This document shows positions 34,643 through 43,442 of a stretch of 64,000 bases of DNA, piece by piece. The stretch's first letter is position 1. Each line of letters opens with the position of its first letter. Origin of the DNA: Thermohalobaculum sp039815685. Its GTDB lineage: Bacteria > Pseudomonadota > Alphaproteobacteria > Rhodobacterales > Rhodobacteraceae. The stretch is taken from positions 1 to 64,000 of the forward strand of contig JBCBYV010000005.1 of assembly GCA_039815685.1 (NCBI GenBank), read 5' to 3'. Under the pieces are notes generated by a model. The model had not been told where the DNA came from, searched no databases, and saw only the letters and a program-made list of their open reading frames with translations. A program made the position numbers and the translations under genes.

Positions 34643-36058
34643 ATGCGTCGACACTCATACTTCACTGACGGGAGTGTCCTTGCCGTAACGCGTATCCTGG
34701 GCACCATCGCCAGCGCGGTGACGCTTATCCTGCTGACCCAGATCCTCGAGAAGGAGGCTCTTGGCAGCTATGCGGTGGCGATTGCCCTGCTGTTGCCTCT
34801 GGCCGTTCTCGGGACCCTCGGCCTTGATCGCGCGCTGCTCCTTCGCATTCCGCCAATCGCGCAGCACGAGGCCAAGCTGAAGGGCACCGGCCTGGCCGTT
34901 CAGACATTCGGTCTCGCACTTCTGGGCGGCTCGGCAGCCGGGCTCATCGCCTGGAGCGCCGGGCCGCTCTTCCTCCCGGCGACGGAGCATGCAGGCGCCT
35001 GGATGGCGGCCGTCGCGCTGGCCGTACCCCTGGCCAGCATCGCGCTGTTGACGCGGGCCTGGCTCGAGGCGAACGACCTCTCCGCTCCAGCCAATGCGAT
35101 GCCCGGCATCACGGATTGTTCTCGCGCGCTGATGTTCGCGGCCGTGGGTGCGCTTGGATTGGACGTCTTGGGTATCAGCGCCGTCATCATCCTCTCGACG
35201 GCGCTGTCGCTTGCGGTGCCAGTTCTTCTGGCATCGCGCCGACCGCTGGTTCGCTCGCCCCGTCATCTTCGGCGCGAGGACATGACCGCAGGCATGCAGC
35301 ATATGGCGATGCGCCTCTGCATCGTCGCGTCGCGTATGGTCGATCTCCTGATCGTCGGCGTCTTGCTGGCCCCCGCCGCGACGGCGGACTATGCGATTGC
35401 CAGTCGGCTCTCCAGCTTTCTCGACCTTGCCCAGAACGCCTTCGTCCCGACCTTTCGGCCGCGTGCGCGCCGGTATCTTCGGAACGGCCGGCCCGATCTC
35501 GCCGAAAGCGAGTTCCGAGTGACGCAGGTCGCGGCCCTTCTCTTCACGCTTGGCGCACTGGCCGGGCTGCTCCTCTTCGGGCGCTGGGGGCTGTTGCTCC
35601 TCGGCGACTTCGAAGGCGCTTTTGCGCCTCTGGTGATCATGGGGGCCGGCTATGTCGTGAGATGCGGCGCCGGCGACCACATGTCCTACCTTATCATGCG
35701 CGGTGATGTCGGGTGGCCGCTTGCGCTCCAACTCGGCAACCTCGGGCTCACCATCGTGCTCTGTTCCGCTCTCGCGATGGCCTGGGGGGTGGAGGGGGCG
35801 GCCGCCGGAGCGTCCTTGGCGGCGGCGCTCACCTCGATCCTTGGCGCAGTGGTGGCCGAGCATCGAGCCCGCATCTCGGTGTTTCGAAGGTCCATCATCC
35901 TCAGTACCGCAGCCTCGGTAACACCTGCTCTGGCAGCGGTGGCCGGCGTCCTGCCGTCCGAGCTTGCGGCGATGACTCTGGGCATCGTTGCCGCGTGCCT
36001 CGCCTACGCATCCCGCAAGTCGTTGCTGCGTTGGATCGCTCAACAGCGTCGGGGGTAG
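34643..36058 (+). CDS. Wzx-like polysaccharide/lipid-linked glycan flippase
   Basis: A 471-residue membrane protein with about 12-14 hydrophobic helices in the pattern of the MATE/Wzx flippase superfamily (ILGTIASAVTLILLTQILEK at the first helix, DYAIASRLSSFLDLAQNAFVPTF in the middle). It would move a lipid-linked glycan across the inner membrane. The ATG at 34643 begins the homology; the longer frame from 34532 adds an unlikely leader. The ribosome site is weak. Divergent from the epimerase gene across 272 bp with no clear motifs. Confidence 0.82.
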   Translation: MRRHSYFTDGSVLAVTRILGTIASAVTLILLTQILEKEALGSYAVAIALLLPLAVLGTLGLDRALLLRIPPIAQHEAKLKGTGLAVQTFGLALLGGSAAGLIAWSAGPLFLPATEHAGAWMAAVALAVPLASIALLTRAWLEANDLSAPANAMPGITDCSRALMFAAVGALGLDVLGISAVIILSTALSLAVPVLLASRRPLVRSPRHLRREDMTAGMQHMAMRLCIVASRMVDLLIVGVLLAPAATADYAIASRLSSFLDLAQNAFVPTFRPRARRYLRNGRPDLAESEFRVTQVAALLFTLGALAGLLLFGRWGLLLLGDFEGAFAPLVIMGAGYVVRCGAGDHMSYLIMRGDVGWPLALQLGNLGLTIVLCSALAMAWGVEGAAAGASLAAALTSILGAVVAEHRARISVFRRSIILSTAASVTPALAAVAGVLPSELAAMTLGIVAACLAYASRKSLLRWIAQQRRG

Positions 36059-36137
36059 CGGACACTCTTCAGCCTTGGATCGACGGCGCGCCCGCCCTTG
36101 CCCTCCCCATCACATCGAGGGGGCCCGGGCTCGGGTC

Positions 36138-36980
36138 CTACGGCAGCTCGAAGTACTGCTCGAGTTCCGTTCCCATGGCCGCCTCGCGCAGCAGATCGAA
36201 ATTGGCGATGCGCTCACGGGTCGGCCCGGAGCCCATCTTCATCACCCGGTGGCTGAGCGCGCGACTGTCAACGCCCAGAAAATCGCAAAGCCTCCGATCC
36301 GTCGTCTGGGGATCCGCAATCATGTCCTCATAGGTGATCTCGAGGGCAGGGAAGCGGTGGAACTGACGGCGACACGTCTCCTCCAGCAACTGGGAGCTAC
36401 GGACGAAGCGCCGGAACGCATCGAACTCGATCTTAAGCGCCGCGTTTTCGGACCGCGGCCGCTCTCCGCGAACTGCATACACCCCCGAATTCTGCGCCAG
36501 CGTCAGCGAGACGAAGACATCGAGCAGGTTTCGCCGCCCCAGAAAGATGACGCGGGTCTTCGACGCATCATCGAGCGCCTCGAGATGCCGGATGATACCA
36601 TCCGCATAGGCGCTGCACTGCGTGTGCAGTAGCTTGAAGCCGACCGCACCCGTCCGGCGACCGTATCGATGCCAGACCTCCTCGGAGAGAAACTGCGCAG
36701 GGTTCGCGTCGCGCCTCTTGCGCGTCGCGCCTGCGGTCGGGCGCGGGGCGCTCAGCCAGTTGATCTCGGCCGGATTGAAGACCTCGCCATAAGCGATGAC
36801 CTGCGGGTGGGACGACAGACGCTCGATGACGAGGGTCGAGCCAGACCGTGCCCTGCACACGAGGACAAAGCGACGATACCCATCATGGCCGCCGAGCACA
36901 CCCGCAGATCGCAAGCGGCCGGAGACGCCGTGGAGCGCGCTCTTTGCCACTTCGGTGATCTGCAGGGCGGAGCGTGGCAC
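36138..36980 (-). CDS. Sulfotransferase
   Basis: A 280-residue PAPS-dependent sulfotransferase. The 5'-phosphosulfate loop is FVLVCRARSGSTLVIERL, the 3'-phosphate site lies near RVIFLGRRNLLDVFVSLTLAQ, and DMIADPQTTDRRLCDFLGV is typical of the C-terminal part. GTG start at 36980. It is on the opposite strand, between the flippase and glycosyltransferase genes. It may sulfate a surface glycan or glycolipid, as in many marine bacteria. Confidence 0.85.
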   Translation of the reverse strand: MPRSALQITEVAKSALHGVSGRLRSAGVLGGHDGYRRFVLVCRARSGSTLVIERLSSHPQVIAYGEVFNPAEINWLSAPRPTAGATRKRRDANPAQFLSEEVWHRYGRRTGAVGFKLLHTQCSAYADGIIRHLEALDDASKTRVIFLGRRNLLDVFVSLTLAQNSGVYAVRGERPRSENAALKIEFDAFRRFVRSSQLLEETCRRQFHRFPALEITYEDMIADPQTTDRRLCDFLGVDSRALSHRVMKMGSGPTRERIANFDLLREAAMGTELEQYFELP

Positions 36981-37096
36981 AAGCGTATCCCTGGTTGCAG
37001 CAGGCGCGCCTGCAAGCCGTATCCCGCATGGCTGCTTTCGCGTATCCGAAGACCATACGGACCCCGCTCTTCGGGGTGCAAGCGGGAGGCGGAACG

Positions 37097-38227
37097 ATGC
37101 GCGTGCTTGTTGTTGGGGGAACCCGGTTCCTTTACGGCGGCATCGAGCGGCTGGTCGGCGTTCTGCTGCCGGAGCTCGAGAAGCGTGGCCATGAGGTCGG
37201 CTGGATCGTCAACGGTTCGACCGCTCCAGCGGCGGACACCATTGCCGGACCCGTCTGGTCGGTGCCCATCACGGAAGTTCTGGCGGAGGAGCCGGGACCC
37301 GAGATGGCCCAACGATTGCTCGACGTTCAACGCAGTATTCGCGATGCCGTGGCATCCTTTCGGCCCAACGTCGTCCACTACCACCCTTCGGCCGTCGACA
37401 TTCTTCTGATGGCGAACCTCATGCGCCGGCTCTCCGCACCTGTCGTCACGACCATCCATCTCGAACTCAGGGTGCTCGCCGCCGCGAAAGGCGGCGCTCA
37501 GGCGCTGGAGCGCCTTCTGCAAGCAAGCCGCGCTACAACGGTCGTCTCGCAGGACGTTGCCGGGGAAGTCGCCGCCCTCGTGCAGGAGCCCAGGCCACCC
37601 CTTGCGATCGTCAGAAACGGTCTGGCGGCGCCGGTCGGCGAGGTCTCGGCACCTCCGGGCGGCAAACGGCTCCTCTCACTCTCCCGGCTGGTGGATGACA
37701 AGGGTGTCGACATCCTTCTCGACGCAATGCCGGGGGTGCTTGAGGCTCATGGAGACGCCCGGCTCGAGGTCGCGGGGACGGGCCCCGAGCGCGCGAGCCT
37801 CGAAGCACAGGCAGCGGCACTCGGACTTGGCGATGCAGTGGCTTTCACTGGCCCATGCCCGCCCGAAGCGGTTCACGCCCGCATGAGCGCGAGCGACGTT
37901 GTCGTCATGCCTTCCCGCTGGCGGGAGCCCTTCGGTCTCGTCGCGCTCGAGGCGGCGCTTGCATGCCGTCCCGTGGTCGCTTCCGCCACCGGGGGCCTCA
38001 GGGAGATCGTCGTGCAGGGCGAAACCGGCGCGCTCGTGCCGCCCTGCAATCCACTAGCGCTCACGGAGGCGATCCGGGCGCTTCTCGACGATCCGCAGCT
38101 TGCGGCCAGCATGGGAGCCCGGGCAAGGAGCCGCGCCGTGGCGGAGTTCGGTGCCGACGCGATGATTGAGGGCTACGAGAACGTCTATCGCAGCGTGGCA
38201 GTCGAAGGAGCGCACCACCTTACCTGA
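37097..38227 (+). CDS. Glycosyltransferase family 4
   Basis: A 376-residue GT-B glycosyltransferase. N-terminal MRVLVVGGTRFLYGGIERLVGVLLPELEKRGHEV is the acceptor-side GT4 motif; the donor-site region has LLSLSRLVDDKGVDILLDAM, ARLEVAGTGPERASLE and the E-x7-E motif MPSRWREPFGLVALEAALA. The ATG at 37097 has GGGAGG eight bases upstream; the frame extending to 36974 overlaps the sulfotransferase and is not needed. Confidence 0.9.
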   Translation: MRVLVVGGTRFLYGGIERLVGVLLPELEKRGHEVGWIVNGSTAPAADTIAGPVWSVPITEVLAEEPGPEMAQRLLDVQRSIRDAVASFRPNVVHYHPSAVDILLMANLMRRLSAPVVTTIHLELRVLAAAKGGAQALERLLQASRATTVVSQDVAGEVAALVQEPRPPLAIVRNGLAAPVGEVSAPPGGKRLLSLSRLVDDKGVDILLDAMPGVLEAHGDARLEVAGTGPERASLEAQAAALGLGDAVAFTGPCPPEAVHARMSASDVVVMPSRWREPFGLVALEAALACRPVVASATGGLREIVVQGETGALVPPCNPLALTEAIRALLDDPQLAASMGARARSRAVAEFGADAMIEGYENVYRSVAVEGAHHLT

Positions 38228-38246
38228 CGTGCCGCTTTCATGCTCA

Positions 38247-38297
38247 GGCTTGACCCAGGCATCCACTGCCCATGGCGCTGGATTGTCGGGTCAAGCC
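38247..38297. repeat. Interspersed palindromic repeat, copy 1
   Basis: Inverted arms GGCTTGACCCAGGCATCCA (38247-38265) and TGGATTGTCGGGTCAAGCC (38279-38297), complementary except for three positions. It matches a second copy at 43110-43187 in both the GGCTTGACCC-type core and the TGGATTGCCGG-type core. Lies between the GT4 gene and the convergent pqqD-like gene, where it may also stop transcription. Confidence 0.75.
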
Positions 38298-38342
38298 CGG
38301 CAATGGCGCAGCTACAGTGTGCTCGTCACGCCCGACGCTGCC

Positions 38343-38735
38343 CTAACGCGACATCTCCGGCAGCGGCGGATCCAGCGCCACCATCTCCGCGACATCGTCA
38401 TAGCGCAGAAGCTCCGGGCGGGCGTAGACCTCGGGCCACAGGATCTCGGTCTCTGCCTGCGCTGCCCCGTCGCCCGTCGCTTCGCGCAGCAAACCGGCCT
38501 CCGTCAGCGAGGCGAGGAGAGCGGCGGCATCGTCCGTTGCCGCCCCAACCCCCGGATAGCGCTGCCCCAGCTCTGTCGTCAGGGCCTCCATGCTGCCCCC
38601 GCCGGTCAGGTGGCACCAGATCGCCACCGCGACGCCGTCCATGCTGTAATAGAGCCCGTCATCGAGATTGATGACGACCGCCTCATCATCCAGCACCTTG
38701 GACACGACCCGCTCGGACCCGATTTCATACTTCAA
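38343..38735 (-). CDS. PqqD-like peptide-recognition protein
   Basis: A 130-residue PqqD-fold protein (RiPP recognition element type). The fold signature is MKYEIGSERVVSKVLDDEAVVINLDDGLYYSMDGVAVAIW followed by the winged-helix part GGGSMEALTTELGQRYPG and LLASLTEAGLLRE. It is longer than free-standing PqqD by an acidic tail of about 35 residues. It lies in a same-strand run with a GT2 gene, an HprK-related kinase and two nucleotidyltransferase-fold genes, the setting described for HPr-rel-A systems. A short peptide partner is expected but none was identified. Confidence 0.8.
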   Translation of the reverse strand: MKYEIGSERVVSKVLDDEAVVINLDDGLYYSMDGVAVAIWCHLTGGGSMEALTTELGQRYPGVGAATDDAAALLASLTEAGLLREATGDGAAQAETEILWPEVYARPELLRYDDVAEMVALDPPLPEMSR

Positions 38736-38759
38736 CTCACGTCACCTTCCTCATCGCGT

Positions 38760-39455
38760 CTAAGCCTTCGACTGGCGTCGCCGCTTCAGCTCGAAGACAA
38801 AATCCAGTAGATCCGCATCCGTCTTCAGTCGGCTCATGTTGCGGTCATGAATGCGCCGCCTGAGAACGATACTGTCGACTTGGTGATGCACCAGACCCCT
38901 CGAGAGCATATCCGCAACCCAGAGGCCGTCGCAATGTAGATCGTTGCCGATCTCGAACGGAGGGTTCGTCATGGCAGCATCGCGCATGTAGAGACTGCTC
39001 GTGATCATCACCTCCGAATGAACATCTCCGATCACGCCCGATCCGGATGGGCTATCCCCGATACCGTGATCGGTAGTCTCGAAGTTGCACCAGTGTCCGG
39101 AGGTGATCGCGACGCCGGGTTCTCGCACGAAGGGTTGGGCCAGCGCGTCGAGCCGATCAGCCGGCGCGACATCGTCGCTGTCGAAGAACCCGACAATGGG
39201 CGTCGCAGCGGCCGCAAGACCGGCCTTCCGTGCCACGCCCAGGCCCTGACGTCCCTGCTGGATCACCCTCACGATGTCGCCACCCGCCGCACGGGCGATC
39301 TCGCCGCTGCCATCCTCGGAACCATCGTCGACTACGATGATCTCGGCCGGTGGCAGGGACTGATTGCGGAGGCTCTCAACGGCCTCAGCGATGAACCGGG
39401 CACTGTCGCGCACGGCCATGATCATCGTGATGGGCGGTGGGCGCTGACTATCCAA
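38760..39455 (-). CDS. Glycosyltransferase family 2
   Basis: A 231-residue GT-A glycosyltransferase: ITMIMAVRDSARFIAEAVESL, EIIVVDDGSEDGSGEIA, and the DxD-type FFDSDDVAPADRLDAL. The TTG at 39455 overlaps the stop of the kinase gene by eight bases and keeps the first beta strand; an ATG at 39425 would cut into it. The enzyme is short and has no membrane segment. It probably acts on the same product as the neighbouring PqqD-like, kinase and nucleotidyltransferase proteins. Confidence 0.82.
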   Translation of the reverse strand: MDSQRPPPITMIMAVRDSARFIAEAVESLRNQSLPPAEIIVVDDGSEDGSGEIARAAGGDIVRVIQQGRQGLGVARKAGLAAAATPIVGFFDSDDVAPADRLDALAQPFVREPGVAITSGHWCNFETTDHGIGDSPSGSGVIGDVHSEVMITSSLYMRDAAMTNPPFEIGNDLHCDGLWVADMLSRGLVHHQVDSIVLRRRIHDRNMSRLKTDADLLDFVFELKRRRQSKA

Positions 39456-40509
39456 GGAACCGCTCCAGGGGCTGACCGATCCCCTCCGGATCCGCGCCGG
39501 AGAGGTACGAGAAGCTCGGCACCGACGCCACGACGTCGAAGAGCAAGGGGGCACGCTCGGCCTCTCGCCCGGGCGCGGATAGGACGGAGCTCGGCAGCAA
39601 CGCGCGGGCCGCCGCCGCCCGGGACAACGGCTCCAGCAAAGAGCCTGCGTCCGAGGTAATCCGGGGCACCGCCACGGCGTCGATCGTCAACCGCTCCGCA
39701 ATCTGGCCCGGGAAGTGCTCGAAGATCGGCAGCAATGCCTTGAGTTCAGATCCCGGACGTGCCGGCCTGAGCCGCCCCGGATGCAGCTGTGCCGCTGGCG
39801 ACCGCTCCGCATCGAGCAGGAGGCTCGCATAAAGGCTCTGTCCCACGAAACCGCCGCCCTCTGCCGACACTGCCACGAAATCATCTGCAACGACGTCGAA
39901 GCCTGCAGCAAGCGCTGCCGCGGTGATCGTCGACTTTCCCGCGCCGCCGCGTCCGGTGATGAGCATCCCGCGCCCGTTCCTGCCGATCAGGGCGGCGTGC
40001 GTCGTGGCGAAACCCGCGTCCCACAGCTGGCCGAACAGGAACCGGAGAAGCGGCTTTGCCAGCACGTCATTGTCGATCTGTCCGGGGTCTTCGGTCAGCG
40101 AGATGAGCTCGCCCCGAACGGGATCGAAGGACGTCGTGAGCGCATGCCGCCGTTCGATCAGCACCGTGCGGTCCGGATCGTGATGCAGCGTGCCATAACG
40201 TCCAAGCGGACCGGGGGCCGGAGGGACGGGAGGCACCCCATCGCCCACAAGCCGCCCATCGACGATGGTCCAGGTCAGCCGCGTAGCGCCCGGCGGTGGC
40301 CTCACGTCGCTCAGATGCGCAAAGGAGTTCGTGAGGGCTGCCGTCGCCAACCGTCCCACGCCGTCCACGGCAAGCTCGATACCCGGCAGACCACAGCTCA
40401 GCGCGACGCGGTCTTCGGCCGGCGCTCGTTCGCGGGCGCTACCGGCCGCGGCCTGAAGCGCCCCCGCCACCTCCAGCGCGCGCAGATCTACCCAGAAATC
40501 CTCGTTCAC
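39448..40509 (-). CDS. HprK-related kinase (HprK-rel-A type)
   Basis: A 353-residue protein whose C-terminal half resembles the HPr kinase/phosphorylase P-loop domain: THAALIGRNGRGMLITGRGGAGKSTITAAAL with the P-loop at 186-194, followed by DVVADDFVAV, which supplies the acidic metal ligand. The N-terminal half is not shared with HPr kinases. No PTS HPr gene is nearby. Such kinases occur with PqqD-like proteins and nucleotidyltransferases in glycan or peptide-modification loci. GTG start at 40509 with AGG eight bases upstream. Confidence 0.82.
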   Translation of the reverse strand: MNEDFWVDLRALEVAGALQAAAGSARERAPAEDRVALSCGLPGIELAVDGVGRLATAALTNSFAHLSDVRPPPGATRLTWTIVDGRLVGDGVPPVPPAPGPLGRYGTLHHDPDRTVLIERRHALTTSFDPVRGELISLTEDPGQIDNDVLAKPLLRFLFGQLWDAGFATTHAALIGRNGRGMLITGRGGAGKSTITAAALAAGFDVVADDFVAVSAEGGGFVGQSLYASLLLDAERSPAAQLHPGRLRPARPGSELKALLPIFEHFPGQIAERLTIDAVAVPRITSDAGSLLEPLSRAAAARALLPSSVLSAPGREAERAPLLFDVVASVPSFSYLSGADPEGIGQPLERFLG

Positions 40510-40533
40510 AGGACGTGCCTAGGAAACTCGCCC

Positions 40534-41586
40534 CTATCTCGCAAGGGGACGCTCGGGGGTGACGTTCTGGCGCGGAAACTGGCCCTGTCTCTGCTCGCGC
40601 CTCAGGGCGCGCAGACCAACAAAATCCGCCAAAAGCCCGGGTTTGCGAAGCACTCGCACCAGCGGCAGACGGAGGAATGAGAACTGCGCCGCGCTCACGG
40701 CGTGGATATCGCGGGCGACCGGATGGTCTGCCCCACATTCCGCCAGTCGTCGACGCAATCCCTCGAGCCGGTCGGCCAGTTGCTTCCCGGGATGGGGTAC
40801 GAGCGCCCCCAGCGGGCGAAGCTCCTGAGCGACGATGTTGGCGCAACCCGCCGCGGCCAACATACGCGCAGTCTCCTCAACGTCCGGCTCGGCAGCGTTG
40901 ACGAGAAGGGCCGTGTCGATCATCCAGCGCCGCCCCTTACGGAAGGGCTCCCAAACCCGGCGCGCGAGCACATCGGCCAGCAGGCACTCGGCTGCATCGC
41001 CCTCGGTCTCGGATGGACCTTCGATGTCCCAAGGGGCGCGCTCCATCCAGGGCAGTCGTCGGGCCTGCAATTCCACGGTGACCTTCTGCGGCCCCAGGAG
41101 CCGGCGTTGATGCTGCCCGAAGGCCGGAAGCGGACAGGCGAGGTTCCAGCCTTCCGCCGCCAGCCCCGCCATCACATCGGGATGGGCTTCCTGCGGCAAT
41201 AGCATGGTGATCCTGCCGGCATGCCGAAGCTCGGGCTCTGGATAGGCAGCCGTTGCAAGCGGCCATCCTCGGAGCTCCCTCGGCGTGAGCCCGGCCGTCC
41301 GGATCACATCCGCGACCGCACCGCGCTGCGCCGCCACGATGGCGGAGCGTGAGCACTCGCGCAGCGCCAAAGCCTCGAGCCGATGGAGCCGATTAGATGA
41401 GAACTCGCCACGATACCGGGCCCCGACAGCGGCGAGAAGCGGCAGCTCGCCACGATGCGGCACCAGCGCGGGCGGTGTCTCCTCCATGGTCTCGAGAACG
41501 CGGAGCATGGCACCTGCGACGCGTTCGCAGGCCTCTTCGCGGACGAGCCCCAGCGCTGCCGTGACGAGAGCATCGCCCACATCCAT
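40534..41586 (-). CDS. Degenerate nucleotidyltransferase-fold protein (probable pseudoenzyme)
   Basis: A 350-residue protein that aligns by eye with the nucleotidyltransferase encoded directly upstream on the same strand. Where the partner has AFKGVGLLLACYED and TADIDLLVHP, this one has ELRGWPLATAAYPEP (105-119) and AGRITMLLP (123-131): the lysine is arginine and both catalytic aspartates are gone. The following region (HPDVMAGLAAEGW, WMIDTALLVNAA) keeps the family layout. It is probably a non-catalytic partner. The ATG at 41586 has GGAG eight bases upstream. Family membership is inferred from position and pattern and is moderately sure. Confidence 0.6.
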   Translation of the reverse strand: MDVGDALVTAALGLVREEACERVAGAMLRVLETMEETPPALVPHRGELPLLAAVGARYRGEFSSNRLHRLEALALRECSRSAIVAAQRGAVADVIRTAGLTPRELRGWPLATAAYPEPELRHAGRITMLLPQEAHPDVMAGLAAEGWNLACPLPAFGQHQRRLLGPQKVTVELQARRLPWMERAPWDIEGPSETEGDAAECLLADVLARRVWEPFRKGRRWMIDTALLVNAAEPDVEETARMLAAAGCANIVAQELRPLGALVPHPGKQLADRLEGLRRRLAECGADHPVARDIHAVSAAQFSFLRLPLVRVLRKPGLLADFVGLRALRREQRQGQFPRQNVTPERPLAR

Positions 41587-41609
41587 GACCGTATCTCCAG
41601 AGCAGGCTG

Positions 41610-42824
41610 TCAGGTCTTCCGGTCGCGTTCAGCCGCCGCTTCCGGTTGGGCCTCGCGCTTCACACCGCCGCCAAGCGCCTCGACGCCCTTGGCTAGATAG
41701 TGTCGCACGCTTCCGACATTCGCCTCCGCGAGCGAGCCGCTGAACCGCAAACTGCCGACCAAATCGCCGGTGCAGCTTCGAACATAGGCGAGCTTCAAGG
41801 ACATCGGCGCCGCGTGCTCCTCCTCTCCGCGCAGCGCGAACCAGAGCGCGCGGAACGGGTCCTCCACCGCCCCGTCACGCGTGCGGGCACGCAACGCCGA
41901 GAATGCGGCGCGTTGTCGATGGCCGGTCTCGTCCAAGGGGAGCGTCGCCACCGCGTCGGCAATCGCGTGAAGGCTCCGCGGCAGAAGGGTCTGACAGCTC
42001 TGAAACCGGTCCTGGAAAAGCCCTGCGGCACCCGCCCGGTCGATCAGGTCAAGGAACGCTGCCTGATCGAAGGCCGGCCGGCGCACCGCTTCCATCAGAT
42101 CGACGATCCAGGTCTCCTCCGCCTCCCCGTCGCCGAGGCTGTGGGCAAAGGCGTTGATGAGCTGCAGGAACAGAAGATCGGTGAGCGTCGGGACGCGGTG
42201 CCGGCCCAGCGATGTGGAGATCTCGGAACGGCCTATGATCAGGTCCAGCAGCGCATCGAGACCTTGGGCAGGTCTGCCTGCAACCAGGCCCTGCTGGGAC
42301 GGCATCCGGTGAACATCGATCTGCAGCCTGCCCGGCTCCTCCAGCGACACCGCGTGACCGGATCTCAAGGCAATCGGTCGACCCGGCTGCAGGCAGCGGA
42401 CGGCTCGTTTGAAGTCACGCGGATGAACGAGCAGGTCGATATCGGCCGTCGGACGCGCCGACACGTCCTCGTAGCAGGCGAGGAGGAGCCCGACGCCCTT
42501 GAAGGCAACCGCGCGGATGCCGGCGCCCTCGAGCGTGCCGAGGGCATCGGCGGCTTGAGCAACGACGATGTGGTTGCGCTTCCAGGCGCGCTTGACCGTG
42601 GCTGAGAATGCAGGCGCCCAGGGATCGTCCACACAATGCCTGCGAACCCGGCGCCATACGATCGGGAAGAGCCGTTGGTCGGCACCCTCGATCGCCTCGG
42701 GCGATGCGAGCGCGCCGCGCCACCGCGACCACGCTTCCAGCAGAGCCTCCGGTTCCTCGGCGATTGCCGCCGACAGAAGCGAGCGGCGTTCTTTCGTTTC
42801 AGGCAGCGAGATACCCCTCCTCAT
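41610..42824 (-). CDS. Nucleotidyltransferase-family protein (NTP_transf_5 type)
   Basis: A 404-residue putative nucleotidyltransferase. The signature is AVAFKGVGLLLACYED (K109) followed by RPTADIDLLVHPRDFKRAVR, with catalytic-type aspartates D128 and D130. The C-terminal part is helical (LTDLLFLQLINAFAHSLGD, WIVDLMEAV). Such proteins recur with HprK-related kinases and PqqD-like proteins. The ATG at 42824 lacks a good ribosome site. First gene of the five-gene leftward run that ends with the PqqD-like gene. Confidence 0.78.
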   Translation of the reverse strand: MRRGISLPETKERRSLLSAAIAEEPEALLEAWSRWRGALASPEAIEGADQRLFPIVWRRVRRHCVDDPWAPAFSATVKRAWKRNHIVVAQAADALGTLEGAGIRAVAFKGVGLLLACYEDVSARPTADIDLLVHPRDFKRAVRCLQPGRPIALRSGHAVSLEEPGRLQIDVHRMPSQQGLVAGRPAQGLDALLDLIIGRSEISTSLGRHRVPTLTDLLFLQLINAFAHSLGDGEAEETWIVDLMEAVRRPAFDQAAFLDLIDRAGAAGLFQDRFQSCQTLLPRSLHAIADAVATLPLDETGHRQRAAFSALRARTRDGAVEDPFRALWFALRGEEEHAAPMSLKLAYVRSCTGDLVGSLRFSGSLAEANVGSVRHYLAKGVEALGGGVKREAQPEAAAERDRKT

Positions 42825-43109
42825 GAACCGTCGCTAGGTGCTCGGCCCCTTACCGAAGCGCCCGGAATTGATCCCCCTTTTCAACCGCCGAGCAAGCCCG
42901 CTCTCCGCTCGCCCACACCAAAGCAGCCTCAATCCACTCACCCTGTCACCGACGGGCCTTGAATCACCCGGCACACCTCGCAGGGCCGAACGGACATTCG
43001 CGGCTTGGCGAAGCGGGCCGCGCCGCAATGCCAAACCTCGCAAGGCCTATTCCTAATGATTGGGTCGGAGGTAGGACTGTGATGGAAGCTACCATCCCTA
43101 GGTCATCCC

Positions 43110-43187
43110 CGGGCTCGACCCGGGGATACAGTGAACCGATGCGGTCCAGGCGCCTCGCGGTTCAGTGGATTGCCGGATCAAGTCCGG
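43110..43187. repeat. Interspersed palindromic repeat, copy 2
   Basis: Imperfect 30-bp arms at 43110-43139 and 43158-43187: the left begins CCGGGCTCGACCCGGGGATA and the right is its near-complement ending in TGGATTGCCGGATCAAGTCC. Each arm also folds on itself. Same architecture and cores as the copy at 38247-38297, so the two flank the PqqD/kinase/nucleotidyltransferase run. Confidence 0.78.
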
Positions 43188-43406
43188 CAGTGACGGCACC
43201 GAGTGTCCCGGCCAAACCGATAGCGCCATCTTGGATTGGCCAAGATCGCCAGCCTTCGACCCTCGCGCACCAAAGACCGAGCGGGTCCTAGGGTCAGGCC
43301 CATCGACGATCTTCTCGGTCTCGTAGAACGCCAACCGCCATCTCTGGCTGTCCCTCGCGCCCCTTCAGGACGGCCGCACGATCTGGCGACGATCATGCGG
43401 GGTAGA

Positions 43407-43439
43407 CCAGCGCCGCCCGCCTGTGGCAGGCGGCGCTGG
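43407..43439 (-). terminator. Hairpin just downstream of the lipoprotein gene
   Basis: Arms CCAGCGCCGCCCGCC and GGCAGGCGGCGCTGG (one mismatch) with loop TGT, ending three bases beyond the lipoprotein stop. No T-run follows. Confidence 0.65.
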
Positions 43440-43442
43440 CTC

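Larger units (their letters stand above)
42825..43442. other. 618-bp region without a convincing gene
   Basis: Upstream of the nucleotidyltransferase gene and downstream of the glycine-zipper lipoprotein gene. It holds the second palindromic repeat (43110-43187) and a terminator-like hairpin (43407-43439). A 69-codon frame (42834-43043, minus, TTG start) ends ten bases before the nucleotidyltransferase ATG; it has no ribosome site and a basic, nondescript product. The promoter of the leftward run should lie here. Confidence 0.5.
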
